The position numbers were made by a program, and so were the translations under genes. Source: a virus. From it: a stretch of DNA of 25,154 nucleotides. The notes beneath the pieces were generated by a model that was not told the DNA's origin, did not search any database, and saw nothing but the letters and a program-made list of their open reading frames with translations. Below are positions 1 to 6,308 of this stretch, one piece after another (position 1 is the stretch's first letter; the number at the start of each line of letters is the position of its first letter). The stretch lies in IMG/VR virus record IMGVR_UViG_3300009706_000057, positions 1 through 25,154 of that record. The stretch is one strand, 5' to 3'.

Positions 1-24
1 CCGCCTTCATTAAAGGAAAAAGTT

Positions 25-264
25 ATGGGTGGTATTTGCTCAAGGCCTAAAACACCGAGCCTCCCACCGCCGCCCCCGCCGCCTCCCGTCACACCTGTGC
101 CGGCAATTACAGGTGACGAGGGCGAAGAAGAGGTTGCCGCTGCTGATCGCCGCAAGCGTCGGAATAACAAGCTCGCGACTGGCCCGCAAGGCCTGCTTAC
201 GCAACCTAATATAGGCGGCGCTACGCTATTGGCCGGCGGCGGCTCGCCGACCGAGGAGGCTTAG
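25..264 (+). CDS. Small proline-rich pre-portal virion protein (T7 gp6.7-like)
   Basis: A 79-residue protein with an N-terminal MGGICSRPKTP segment, an uninterrupted run of eight prolines (about residues 14-21), an acidic stretch (GDEGEEE) and a basic RRKRRNN patch, ending in a Gly-rich tail with a GPQGLL motif. Small proteins of this build (short Cys/Lys/Pro head, basic patch, TGGxGLL-type tail) sit just before the portal in many podoviruses; T7 gp6.7, a minor virion protein, is the closest functional analogue. An AAAGGAAAAAG ribosome site precedes the ATG. It ends one base before the next gene. The assignment rests on position and composition, not on recognisable catalytic residues. Confidence 0.6.
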   Translation: MGGICSRPKTPSLPPPPPPPPVTPVPAITGDEGEEEVAAADRRKRRNNKLATGPQGLLTQPNIGGATLLAGGGSPTEEA

Positions 265-265
265 C

Positions 266-682
266 ATGCCAGCACCCGGTTGGGTCACCGGCGGCACCGT
301 ACCGGCAAATCACGCCAGCGCTGTCGCGTCGGGCTGGGTCTACAAAGACTTTGGGATGGCGGGCGGGCGCTACGTAAATTCTAGCACCGGCGAAGTGCGT
401 TCATCTGCGCCGCTTCCCGCAGGCTATGTAGAGACGCCGGGAGGCGTTCGCAAGATGGAGCCCGTCGCTACCGGCCCGGTGACAAGCACCGGGTCAAGCG
501 GCCCCTCTGGCGGCAGCGGCGGTCCCGGCCCGAGCGAAACGATCGTTTCGGCCTCCTCTGGTGGCGATGGCCTGACCGAGGCACAGCTCCAACGCCGCCG
601 GCGTGGGCGGGCGCAGACAAACATGACCGGCGGTGCTGCCGGCGCGGCCAACGTCGCCAAGAAAACACTGATGGGAATTTAA
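266..682 (+). CDS. Gly/Ser-rich pre-portal protein (T7 gp7.3-like, tentative)
   Basis: A 138-residue, low-complexity protein with a Gly/Ser/Pro-rich middle (about residues 70-100). It ends in a basic RRRRGRAQTNMTGG segment that echoes the RRKRRNN...GPQGLL tail of the preceding gene, so the two may share an ancestral C-terminal motif. In T7 the gene just before the portal (gp7.3) is a small virion or host-range protein needed for tail assembly; the same role is inferred here from position only. An AGGAGGCTTAGC ribosome site overlaps the end of the previous gene, indicating translational coupling. No domain was recognised. Confidence 0.6.
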   Translation: MPAPGWVTGGTVPANHASAVASGWVYKDFGMAGGRYVNSSTGEVRSSAPLPAGYVETPGGVRKMEPVATGPVTSTGSSGPSGGSGGPGPSETIVSASSGGDGLTEAQLQRRRRGRAQTNMTGGAAGAANVAKKTLMGI

Positions 683-684
683 AA

Positions 685-2331
685 ATGGCCGAGCCTGACG
701 CGAAAGCTGTCGCTTTTCTAAAGCAGATGCGCGTGCTGGAGACCCAGCGCAGCGTGTGGGAGGCGCACTGGCAGGAAATCGCTGACTATGTAGTGCCGCG
801 CAAGGCCGATATAACGAAAAAGCGCACTGCCGGCGCGAAACGCTCGCAGTTAATCTTCGACGGCACCGCGATCCACGCGCTTGAACTGCTCTCGTCTAGT
901 CTGCATGGCATGCTCACGAGCGCATCGACGGCGTGGTTCACGCTCGGGTTCAGCAACCCGGCGCTTAACCGCGACGATAAGGCCAAGGAATGGCTCGAGA
1001 TGGCAACCGACAGCCTCTATGACGCCTTCGATCGCAGCAACTTTCAGGAGCAGGTGCAGGAATTATATCAAGACCTTGTGGCCTTTGGCACCGGCTGCAT
1101 GTTCGTCGAAAGCGCCGAGCCCGCCGGCCTACGCTTTAGCACCCGGCATATCTCCGAGCTATACATTTCAGAGAACGCCGACGGTCGCGTCGATCAGATA
1201 TACAGAAAATTTAAATTGACCGCCCGCGCTGCCGTTAATCGCTGGGGCGAGGCCGCTGTCGGCGAGCGCGTCGCGAAGACATACAAGGAAGAGCCGCACA
1301 AAGAGGTCTCGATCGTCCATCATGTCTCGCCGCGCGACGATTATAACACCAGCAAGCGGGGCGCTATGGATAAGCCCTTCATGTCCTGCTACATCGAACC
1401 GGAGCTGAAGAAGGTAATTCACGAGGGCGGCTATGATGAGTTCCCGTTCCTTGTGCCACGCTGGTTGAAGGCGTCCTTCGAGCTGGGCTACGGCAGGTCT
1501 GTTTGTATGAAATGCCTGCCCGACATCAAGATGCTCAACAAAATGTCAGAGACGACGATCAAGTCGGCGCAGAAGCAGGTCGATCCGCCGCTGCTCGTTC
1601 CTGATGACGGCTTTATGTCTCCGGTGCGTACCGTCCCTGGCGGCATTAACTACTACCGGGCAGGCACGCGCGATCGGATCGAGACAATGGCGATCGGCGC
1701 GAATACGCCGCTCGGCCTTTCGATGGAGCAGCAACGGCGAGACGCTATACGGCAAGCCTTCTATGTAGACCAATTGATTCTTCAAGAAGGTCCGGCTATG
1801 ACGGCCACCGAGGTCGTGCAGCGTAACGAAGAGAAGATGCGCATCCTTGGGCCAGTCCTCGGGCGCTTACAGGCAGAGTTCCTCGAGCCGCTGATAGGTC
1901 GGACGTTCAGTATTCTGACCCGCCAGAACGCTTTGCCGCCTGTGCCGGAGTTTCTCGTCGGCATGCCGCTCGCAATCCAATACGTCTCGCCGCTGGCCAA
2001 GGCGCAGAAGCTCGGCGACTTGCAGTCTGTTCTGAGGACGATGGAAATATTGCAACCCTTCGCGAGCGTGGACCCCTCGGTGCTTGACTATCTCGACACC
2101 GACGGCCTCGCCCTACATGTCATGGATGTGCTTGGCGTCCCGGCACGGGTACGTAAGGGGCAAGAGGAGGTTCAGCAGATGCGCGAAGAGCGCCAGCAGC
2201 AGCAGCAGGCCAACCAGCAGCAAGAGCAGGCGATGCAGGGCGCTCAGATGGCCGGCCAAGCAGCGCCGATGGTCAAGGCTATAACCAACGCCGAGCAAGC
2301 CGGCGCAACTGCGCCGCTTCAGGCGGCCTGA
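685..2331 (+). CDS. Portal / head-tail connector protein (T7 gp8-like)
   Basis: A 548-residue protein of the podovirus head-tail connector family (Head-tail_con), which forms the dodecameric ring through which DNA is packaged and ejected. Diagnostic features are the N-terminal helix with an ERxxxWxEIADYVVPR-like segment (here SVWEAHWQEIADYVVPRK), the GTAIHALELLSSSLHGMLTSASTAWF region (about residues 60-86), and the FGTGCMFVE stretch near residues 138-146. Its length is close to T7 gp8 (536). The C-terminus is Gln-rich (several QQQ runs after about residue 500), plausibly a flexible crown or barrel extension. It lies directly upstream of the scaffold-capsid block, the canonical order. Confidence 0.95.
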   Translation: MAEPDAKAVAFLKQMRVLETQRSVWEAHWQEIADYVVPRKADITKKRTAGAKRSQLIFDGTAIHALELLSSSLHGMLTSASTAWFTLGFSNPALNRDDKAKEWLEMATDSLYDAFDRSNFQEQVQELYQDLVAFGTGCMFVESAEPAGLRFSTRHISELYISENADGRVDQIYRKFKLTARAAVNRWGEAAVGERVAKTYKEEPHKEVSIVHHVSPRDDYNTSKRGAMDKPFMSCYIEPELKKVIHEGGYDEFPFLVPRWLKASFELGYGRSVCMKCLPDIKMLNKMSETTIKSAQKQVDPPLLVPDDGFMSPVRTVPGGINYYRAGTRDRIETMAIGANTPLGLSMEQQRRDAIRQAFYVDQLILQEGPAMTATEVVQRNEEKMRILGPVLGRLQAEFLEPLIGRTFSILTRQNALPPVPEFLVGMPLAIQYVSPLAKAQKLGDLQSVLRTMEILQPFASVDPSVLDYLDTDGLALHVMDVLGVPARVRKGQEEVQQMREERQQQQQANQQQEQAMQGAQMAGQAAPMVKAITNAEQAGATAPLQAA

Positions 2332-2336
2332 CGTGA

Positions 2337-2588
2337 ATGGATTTTTTAAAGGACTACTGGGAGCAGGTCGTCTTTGTCGGGCTGATCGTTGTTCTTTTCA
2401 CCCGCATGCGCTCGCAAATCGCAGAACTGCGTAAAGATGTGGATGACATGGAAAAGAGAAATACTTTTATAGAGACGACTAAGCTGCGGGCCTCGAGCGA
2501 TGCCCAGGCGGATCAAATAACGGCCTTGTGGGATCACATCAATAAGATCCGCGACATGGTTAGCAACGGATTTGGGAGTAAAAAGTAA
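2337..2588 (+). CDS. Small bitopic membrane protein with a coiled coil
   Basis: An 83-residue protein: a short N-terminal segment, one hydrophobic helix (about residues 10-22, VVFVGLIVVLF), a positive RMR stop, then a charged heptad-like coiled coil (IAELRKDVDDMEKRN and onward). This gives a membrane-anchored helix facing the cytoplasm or periplasm. It starts five bases after the portal stop and its own stop abuts the next tiny gene. Holin-like, spanin-like or superinfection-type roles are all possible for such a topology; its place between portal and scaffold, away from the lysis cluster, argues against the classic lysis role. Function not recognised. Confidence 0.6.
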   Translation: MDFLKDYWEQVVFVGLIVVLFTRMRSQIAELRKDVDDMEKRNTFIETTKLRASSDAQADQITALWDHINKIRDMVSNGFGSKK

Positions 2589-2651
2589 ATGTTTTTATGC
2601 AAATGTAAGGACTGTAAATGTGATCCCTGCCGCTGCGGGGAGACTAAATAG
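2589..2651 (+). CDS. Cysteine-rich micropeptide, metallothionein-like spacing
   Basis: A 20-codon reading frame, ATG directly after the TAA of the previous gene and ending in TAG, which overlaps the GTG start of the next gene (TAGTG). The peptide reads MFLCKCKDCKCDPCRCGETK: six cysteines in a regular C-x-C-x2-C-x-C-x2-C-x-C pattern, as in metal-thiolate peptides. A GGGAG ribosome site lies about 10 bases upstream of the ATG. Butt-joined coupling on both sides and the non-random Cys spacing support a real gene despite the length. Metal binding (zinc or copper) is inference; a regulatory leader peptide is an alternative. Confidence 0.55.
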   Translation: MFLCKCKDCKCDPCRCGETK

Positions 2652-2866
2652 TGGATCAGCGCGAGATTGACCGCCGGCTATCCTACCGCGAATTATTTAA
2701 CAGCGATGTCGGCGAAAAGATCATGGGCGATATGTCCGAGCGCTTTTATGCCGGCAAGACGACGTGGAGCGAGAACCCACTCGAGATGGCCTATTGCGAG
2801 GGTCAGCGCTCGGTGATCCTCTGGCTGCACCACATGTGTTCCGATAAATGGAAAAACCTTAACTAG
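2651..2866 (+). CDS. Bbp19-like small phage protein
   Basis: A 71-residue protein starting at GTG, coupled to the preceding micropeptide by a TAGTG overlap. The pattern YRELFNSDVGEKIMGDM... followed by a T-rich spacer, an ENPLEMAYCEG stretch and RSVILWL matches the small Bbp19-type family found beside the portal and capsid genes of many podoviruses (typical pattern: LF-S/T-x2-G-x3-L-x-D-L, then A-x2-EG-x-R-x-V). Its role in the virion is not established. The family match is from recall of the motif and was not searched. Confidence 0.65.
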   Translation: MDQREIDRRLSYRELFNSDVGEKIMGDMSERFYAGKTTWSENPLEMAYCEGQRSVILWLHHMCSDKWKNLN

Positions 2867-2877
2867 GAGAATTAACT

Positions 2878-3744
2878 ATGGCCGAAGCAGCAGTCGAACA
2901 GGCAGCCCCGGAGGCGGGGTCTGTTCCCTCTGAAGCGACGCCGGAAGCGGCGAATGACTGGCGCGATGCTATCGGCGAGGACATCAGACACGACCCCTCG
3001 CTGCAATCGATCAGGGATGTAGGCAATCTTGCCAAGTCCTATGTGCATGCTCAGCGTATGGTCGGGCGCGACAAGATCGCCTTACCTGGCGAAAGCGGCA
3101 CGCCGGAAGAATGGTCTGACTTCGACGCGCGAAGCGGTAGGCCAACCGAGGCCGCAAACTATGATTTAACCGCGAATATTCCGGCAGGCATGGAGAGCGA
3201 GAATGACTCCGGCGTGCTGGCGGGGTTCAAGGACGCCGCGCTGGCCGCAGGCCTGCGGAACAATCAGGCGCAGGCAGTGCTTGACTATTACTACAGTATG
3301 TCCGGCAGCATGGGCGAAGAGCGAAATCAGATGCTCGAGCAGGGGCGCGCCGACACAGAGACTGAATTGCGGCGAGAATATGGCAAGGCCTACGACGAGC
3401 GTATTGGCTTCGCGAAGGACGCGCTGGCTCAATTTGGCAGCGACGATCTCGCCGAGATGGAGCTTGCCGACGGCAGTAAGGTTGGCAACAACCCTCACTT
3501 CGCAAAAATGCTAGCAAATGTCGGGCTCTTTATCCGCGAGAAGATCGGCGAGGACAGCCTGGAGGGCGACAAACGATTGCAGAATATGATGACGCCGCAG
3601 GACGCACATGATCAGCGCCTCGATCTGATGCGGCCCGGCGGTCCCTATTGGGATAAGAACCACCCACAACACAAAGATTTCGTTCAGCGAGCCCTCGAGC
3701 TGGCCGAGCATGAATTTCCCGAGGAGGTTACGCAAATCGGGTGA
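2878..3744 (+). CDS. Capsid scaffolding protein (T7 gp9-like)
   Basis: A 288-residue, acidic, Ala/Glu-rich protein between portal-side genes and the major capsid gene, the invariant place of the podovirus scaffold, which directs procapsid assembly and is then released. The N-terminal ~30 residues are low-complexity (Ala, Glu, Pro). A recognisable block follows: DVGNLAKSYVHAQRMVGRDKIALPG, then PTEAANYDL, which is widely shared among phage scaffold proteins. The C-terminal third is helical and charged, expected for coat contact. AGGAGAATTAACT gives a strong ribosome site. A 138-nt leader separates it from the capsid gene. Confidence 0.85.
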   Translation: MAEAAVEQAAPEAGSVPSEATPEAANDWRDAIGEDIRHDPSLQSIRDVGNLAKSYVHAQRMVGRDKIALPGESGTPEEWSDFDARSGRPTEAANYDLTANIPAGMESENDSGVLAGFKDAALAAGLRNNQAQAVLDYYYSMSGSMGEERNQMLEQGRADTETELRREYGKAYDERIGFAKDALAQFGSDDLAEMELADGSKVGNNPHFAKMLANVGLFIREKIGEDSLEGDKRLQNMMTPQDAHDQRLDLMRPGGPYWDKNHPQHKDFVQRALELAEHEFPEEVTQIG

Positions 3745-3882
3745 GTTTCGGGACAAGCATCATGTTGATGCCCCTGATTGGACAGCGTGGAAAGGCGCGC
3801 GGCCTAGCGGCCTTACAGTAGGAAGTCCGGCGTTGTGCCGGGTAGCGATCCGAGCAATTCAAATGCTTGGAGGAATAGACTT
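3745..3882 (+). promoter_or_regulatory. Structured leader upstream of the major capsid gene
   Basis: The only sizeable intergenic gap in the window. It holds two clear hairpins, GCATCA/TGATGC (3757-3762 with 3766-3771, loop TGT) and CCGGC/GCCGG (3827-3831 with 3837-3841, loop GTTGT), plus a GGCC-TAGC-GGCC inverted repeat near 3801. The capsid ribosome site TTGGAGGA (3867-3874) lies eight bases before the ATG at 3883. In T7 the corresponding gap carries the strongest late promoter (phi10) and a translation-enhancing leader; the same job is inferred here. Confidence 0.5.
3804..3825 (+). promoter_or_regulatory. Candidate phage-type RNA polymerase promoter before capsid gene
   Basis: The stretch CTAGCGGCCTTACAGTAGGAAG, with a presumed start at G3821, partly matches the T7 late promoter when the TA-GG initiation site is aligned: identities at -1 A, -2 T, -5 C, -6 A, -8 T, -9 C, -11 G and -15 A, with purine-rich initial bases. 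It is in the phi10 position, and a 5-bp hairpin follows immediately, as in many phage leader RNAs. No second copy was found in the window, and the phage polymerase gene is not visible, so this is weak. Confidence 0.25.
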
Positions 3883-4933
3883 ATGTCTAACCAAATTACC
3901 ACAGCGTTCGTAAATCAGTTCTCGAGCAACGTCACTTTGTTGGCGCAGCAGACAGGCTCGATGTTACGCAACGCAGTTAACGTGGAATCGGTTACAGGCG
4001 AAAAGGCCTTTTTCGAACAGATCGGTAAGGCGTCCGCAGTGCAGAGGGTATCTCGGCACTCCGACACGCCACTTGTTGAGACTCCCCACAGCCGCCGGAT
4101 GGTTACAATGACCTCCTACGAGTGGGCCGATTTGGTTGATGATGCTGACAAAATCCGCTTATTGATCGATCCCGCGAGTACCTACGCCCGCGCAGCAGCG
4201 GCGGCCATTTCACGCAGCATGGATACAGCTATTATCGATGCTATGACTGGCTCCGCGAATACGGGAGCGGCAGGCTCTACTAGCACTGCATTACCGGCCG
4301 GGCAGAAAATCGTCCACGGCAGCGCAGGGCTGACATTAGCTAAGCTCGTTTCAGCAAAAAAGATACTTGACCAGAACGATATCGACCCAAGTATCCCACG
4401 CTATATCGTGGTTAGCCCCGAGCAGACTGAAGACCTGCTCAACAATTCGACTGTCACTTCAGCCGATTACAACAGTATCAAAGCACTTGTACGCGGTGGA
4501 TATTCGCCTAGCAGGCGTGAAAGCGTTTGCTGAAAACTGCTCAAATTCGGGGAAGGCTGTAAAATGCTAATCCCGAGCGAAGCCCTAATTTGGGAACGTG
4601 TAGAGACTTGACGGGCAGCACCCTTTGGGGTGATGAGAAAGTCCAGACCACAAACGGCTTATGCCGGCAGCGAAAGCTGTAGCTGGTAAGGAAATTGATA
4701 CTTTCCTCGGCTTTAAGTTTATTACGTCAAACCGCCTCAACTCCGACGGGACTTCGCGTCAAGTCGTTGCCTGGGCGCAAGACGGGATGGCTCTCGCGAT
4801 AGGAGCCGAGCCTAGCGCTCGGATCACGGAGCGGGATGACAAGTCGTATTCGACTCAAATCTACTATTCGGCGACCTTTGGGGCCACTAGGCTTCAAGAA
4901 GAGATGGTCGTCGAAATAGCGTGTAACGAATAG
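3883..4933 (+). CDS. Major capsid protein, split by a group I intron (exons 3883-4497 and 4691-4933)
   Basis: Exon 1 encodes 205 residues (MSNQITTAFVNQFSSNV...ADYNSIKALVRG) and exon 2 encodes 80 (EIDTFLGFKFITSNRL...EIACNE), together a 285-residue coat protein of the podovirus/P22-related phage capsid type. The two halves are complementary: the N-terminal part carries the FF-x-QIGKA and RMVTMTSYEWADLVDDADK-like blocks, and exon 2 supplies the IDTFLGFKFI block and the C-terminal domain. Joining at GGT/GAA keeps the frame and restores the expected VRG-EIDTFLGFKF stretch. Unspliced message stops at TGA 4531-4533, giving a 216-residue truncation. ATG 4661 inside the intron could mimic a separate 90-residue gene but has no ribosome site. 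TTGGAGGA precedes the real start. Confidence 0.88.
4498..4690 (+). ncRNA. Group I self-splicing intron, IC3-like, ORF-less, in the capsid gene
   Basis: A 193-nt insert with the conserved core in order. P3: CTGCTC 4537-4542 with GGGCAG 4613-4618. P4: TCGGG 4547-4551 with CCCGA 4572-4576. P6/P6a: 4577-4599, with CCC/GGG. P7: GACTT 4605-4609 with AAGTC 4639-4643. P8: CACCC 4619-4623 with GGGTG 4628-4632. P2 (4511-4517 with 4524-4530) and a GAAA-capped P9 (4664-4686) are also visible. The strings TCAAATTCGG and GTGTAGAGACT closely resemble the Azoarcus/cyanobacterial tRNA introns. The guide sequence TTCGCC (4503-4508) pairs with exon 1 GGT, giving the required U-G pair at the splice site, and with exon 2 GAA (P10); the intron ends in G. 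No homing endonuclease is present. Confidence 0.92.
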
Positions 4934-4945
4934 GAGGGATGTGAC

Positions 4946-5449
4946 ATGGCAAATGTAAATCAGACGCTCGTCACTAATTTCCTGGCATCACCGCCGACAA
5001 TGAACACGACCCGCCAACTTCACGGGTCGATGCGCGTTGCCTGCGGCACGATAGCTCTAGCCGCTGGTGATTTAAGCGCAGGCGATACGATTATGCTTGC
5101 GCCGATCCCCACCAACGCAGCGGTTGTCTCGATCAAGATTTTTAATGATGATCTGGACAGCGGCTCAGCCGTGACAATGCATGTCGGCTTATATACTGCC
5201 GATGGTAATGTTACCGCAAAAGATGTTGATGCCTACGCATCGGCGACCACCGACCTGAGAGCTGCTGTTCTCACCGGGACCGAGGTGGCCTTCGAGGCTA
5301 GGAACATCAACCTGATGGGGCAGCGCGTCTGGGAAGATGCTGGCGACAGCACTGATTCAGGCGGTCACTATCTGATAGGCCTCGAGACCGATGCTGCTGG
5401 CGATACCGCCGGCGACCTCTCGTTCTTGATTACCTATGTGTGTGACTAG
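4946..5449 (+). CDS. Capsid-associated decoration/structural protein (tentative)
   Basis: A 167-residue, beta-rich, acidic protein immediately after the capsid gene (TAGGAGGG ribosome site). It starts MANVNQTLVTNFLASPP and has a jelly-roll-like mix: GTIALAAGDLSAGDTIMLAPIPTNA, MHVGLYTADGN, GHYLIGLETDAAGDTAGDLSFLITYVCD. Proteins of this size and position in marine podoviruses are usually uncharacterised virion proteins, sometimes called head decoration or fibre. No catalytic motif is visible. Its stop overlaps the GTG start of the next gene. Confidence 0.6.
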   Translation: MANVNQTLVTNFLASPPTMNTTRQLHGSMRVACGTIALAAGDLSAGDTIMLAPIPTNAAVVSIKIFNDDLDSGSAVTMHVGLYTADGNVTAKDVDAYASATTDLRAAVLTGTEVAFEARNINLMGQRVWEDAGDSTDSGGHYLIGLETDAAGDTAGDLSFLITYVCD

Positions 5450-5724
5450 TGACTAAATTCGGGAGGGGGGGCTCGCGCCCTCCCTTTCGTTTTAGCGGCG
5501 GCGGGCAGTCTAAAAAATTCTCGCTGCTCGAGGCGTGTGTCAACGTCACGATCGGCATCGGGGTTGCTTGGGGCTTATCGTTCCTCGTGTTCCCGATTTT
5601 CGGGTACGAGCCCACTGTGATGAAGACTTTATGGATCAGCTTGATTTTTACAGCCGTCAGCTTGATCCGAAGCTATCTACTCCGGCGGCTGTTCAATTTA
5701 ATCTGCATGCGATACGGGAAGTAA
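5449..5724 (+). CDS. Small two-helix membrane protein (DUF7220-like)
   Basis: A 91-residue protein whose core (SLLEACVNVTIGIGVAW..., LVFPIFGYEPT, then LIFTAVSLIRSYLLRRLF) matches the small DUF7220-type integral membrane family common in phages of proteobacteria: two hydrophobic helices (about residues 30-52 and 60-78) and a basic SLxRSYxLRRLF tail. The function of the family is unknown. The family core normally begins near the protein N-terminus; here about 22 extra Gly/Arg/Pro-rich residues precede it. These are encoded by a terminator-like hairpin. GTG 5449 overlaps the previous stop (TAGTG) and is the only standard start in this frame before the core. Confidence 0.65.
   Translation: MTKFGRGGSRPPFRFSGGGQSKKFSLLEACVNVTIGIGVAWGLSFLVFPIFGYEPTVMKTLWISLIFTAVSLIRSYLLRRLFNLICMRYGK
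5461..5493 (+). terminator. Rho-independent terminator-like hairpin inside the next gene's first codons
   Basis: A perfect 7-bp GC stem, GGGAGGG (5461-5467) with CCCTCCC (5478-5484), and a 10-base loop, followed by the T-rich tail TTTCGTTTT. It lies just downstream of the capsid and decoration genes, matching the site of the main T7 terminator (T-phi, after gene 10). It falls within codons 5-15 of the small membrane protein gene. Partial termination would set a high capsid to low tail transcript ratio. Confidence 0.55.
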
Positions 5725-5725
5725 A

Positions 5726-6307
5726 ATGGCCTCGGAAGTTGATATTTGCAATTCGGCGCTGAACCAGCTTGGCGCAAGTCAGATCATCTCGCGCACCGAA
5801 AACAGTAAGGCCGCGCGGGTGGCAAACCAGCGATATGACTTTATCCGCGACAAGGTGATCCGCAGCCATCCCTGGAACGCCTGCGTGCGTCGGGCAAGTC
5901 TGGGCCAGGAGACAGAGACACCCACCTATAAATACGCCTTCCAATACGCTCTACCGACAGACCCCTATTGCCTGCGGGTGATTAACATCAGCACAGGCGG
6001 CAACTACGAAGAGCTTGACATCGATTATCAGATTGAGGGGCGCAAACTTCTCACAGACGAGGGTACTGTCTTTCTACGATACATCGCGCGGATTACCGAC
6101 CCTAATGAGTATGACGCGCTGCTGATAGAGGCTTTGACAGCCGCGCTAGCCGCTGACATATCCTATGCGATCACCAACAGCGTGACGCTGGCGCGCGAAC
6201 TGCAAGGCCTCTATGCCCAAAAACTTTCGGAGGCGCGCTTCGCCGATGCCCAGGAGAATTTCCCTGACGTGATCGAAGCCGACGCCTTTACCAACGCGCG
6301 GCTCTAG
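5726..6307 (+). CDS. Tail tubular protein A (T7 gp11-like)
   Basis: A 193-residue gatekeeper protein that joins the portal to the tail tube. The N-terminus MASEVDICNSALNQLGASQI, followed by the ARVANQRYDFIRDKVIRSHPWNACVRRASL block (about residues 29-59), is the hallmark of the family (CN-x-AL-x-x-LG, then HPWN-x-A). The length equals T7 gp11 (196). The C-terminal helix with LARELQGLYAQKLSEAR is also typical. It is followed by the tail tube B gene with a two-base gap. Confidence 0.92.
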   Translation: MASEVDICNSALNQLGASQIISRTENSKAARVANQRYDFIRDKVIRSHPWNACVRRASLGQETETPTYKYAFQYALPTDPYCLRVINISTGGNYEELDIDYQIEGRKLLTDEGTVFLRYIARITDPNEYDALLIEALTAALAADISYAITNSVTLARELQGLYAQKLSEARFADAQENFPDVIEADAFTNARL

Positions 6308-6308
6308 C

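Noticed and set aside
3745-3882. tRNA or small structured RNA gene in the capsid leader
   Set aside because: Hairpins are present but no cloverleaf, T-arm GTTCRA or acceptor pairing can be built.
3883-4533. Truncated or frameshifted capsid pseudogene
   Set aside because: The break is 193 nt with full group I core pairings, and both exons remain intact and in phase, so an intron explains it better than decay.
4661-4933. Separate 90-residue gene downstream of the capsid gene
   Set aside because: Its ATG and first ten codons lie in the intron, with no ribosome site; the rest is capsid exon 2.
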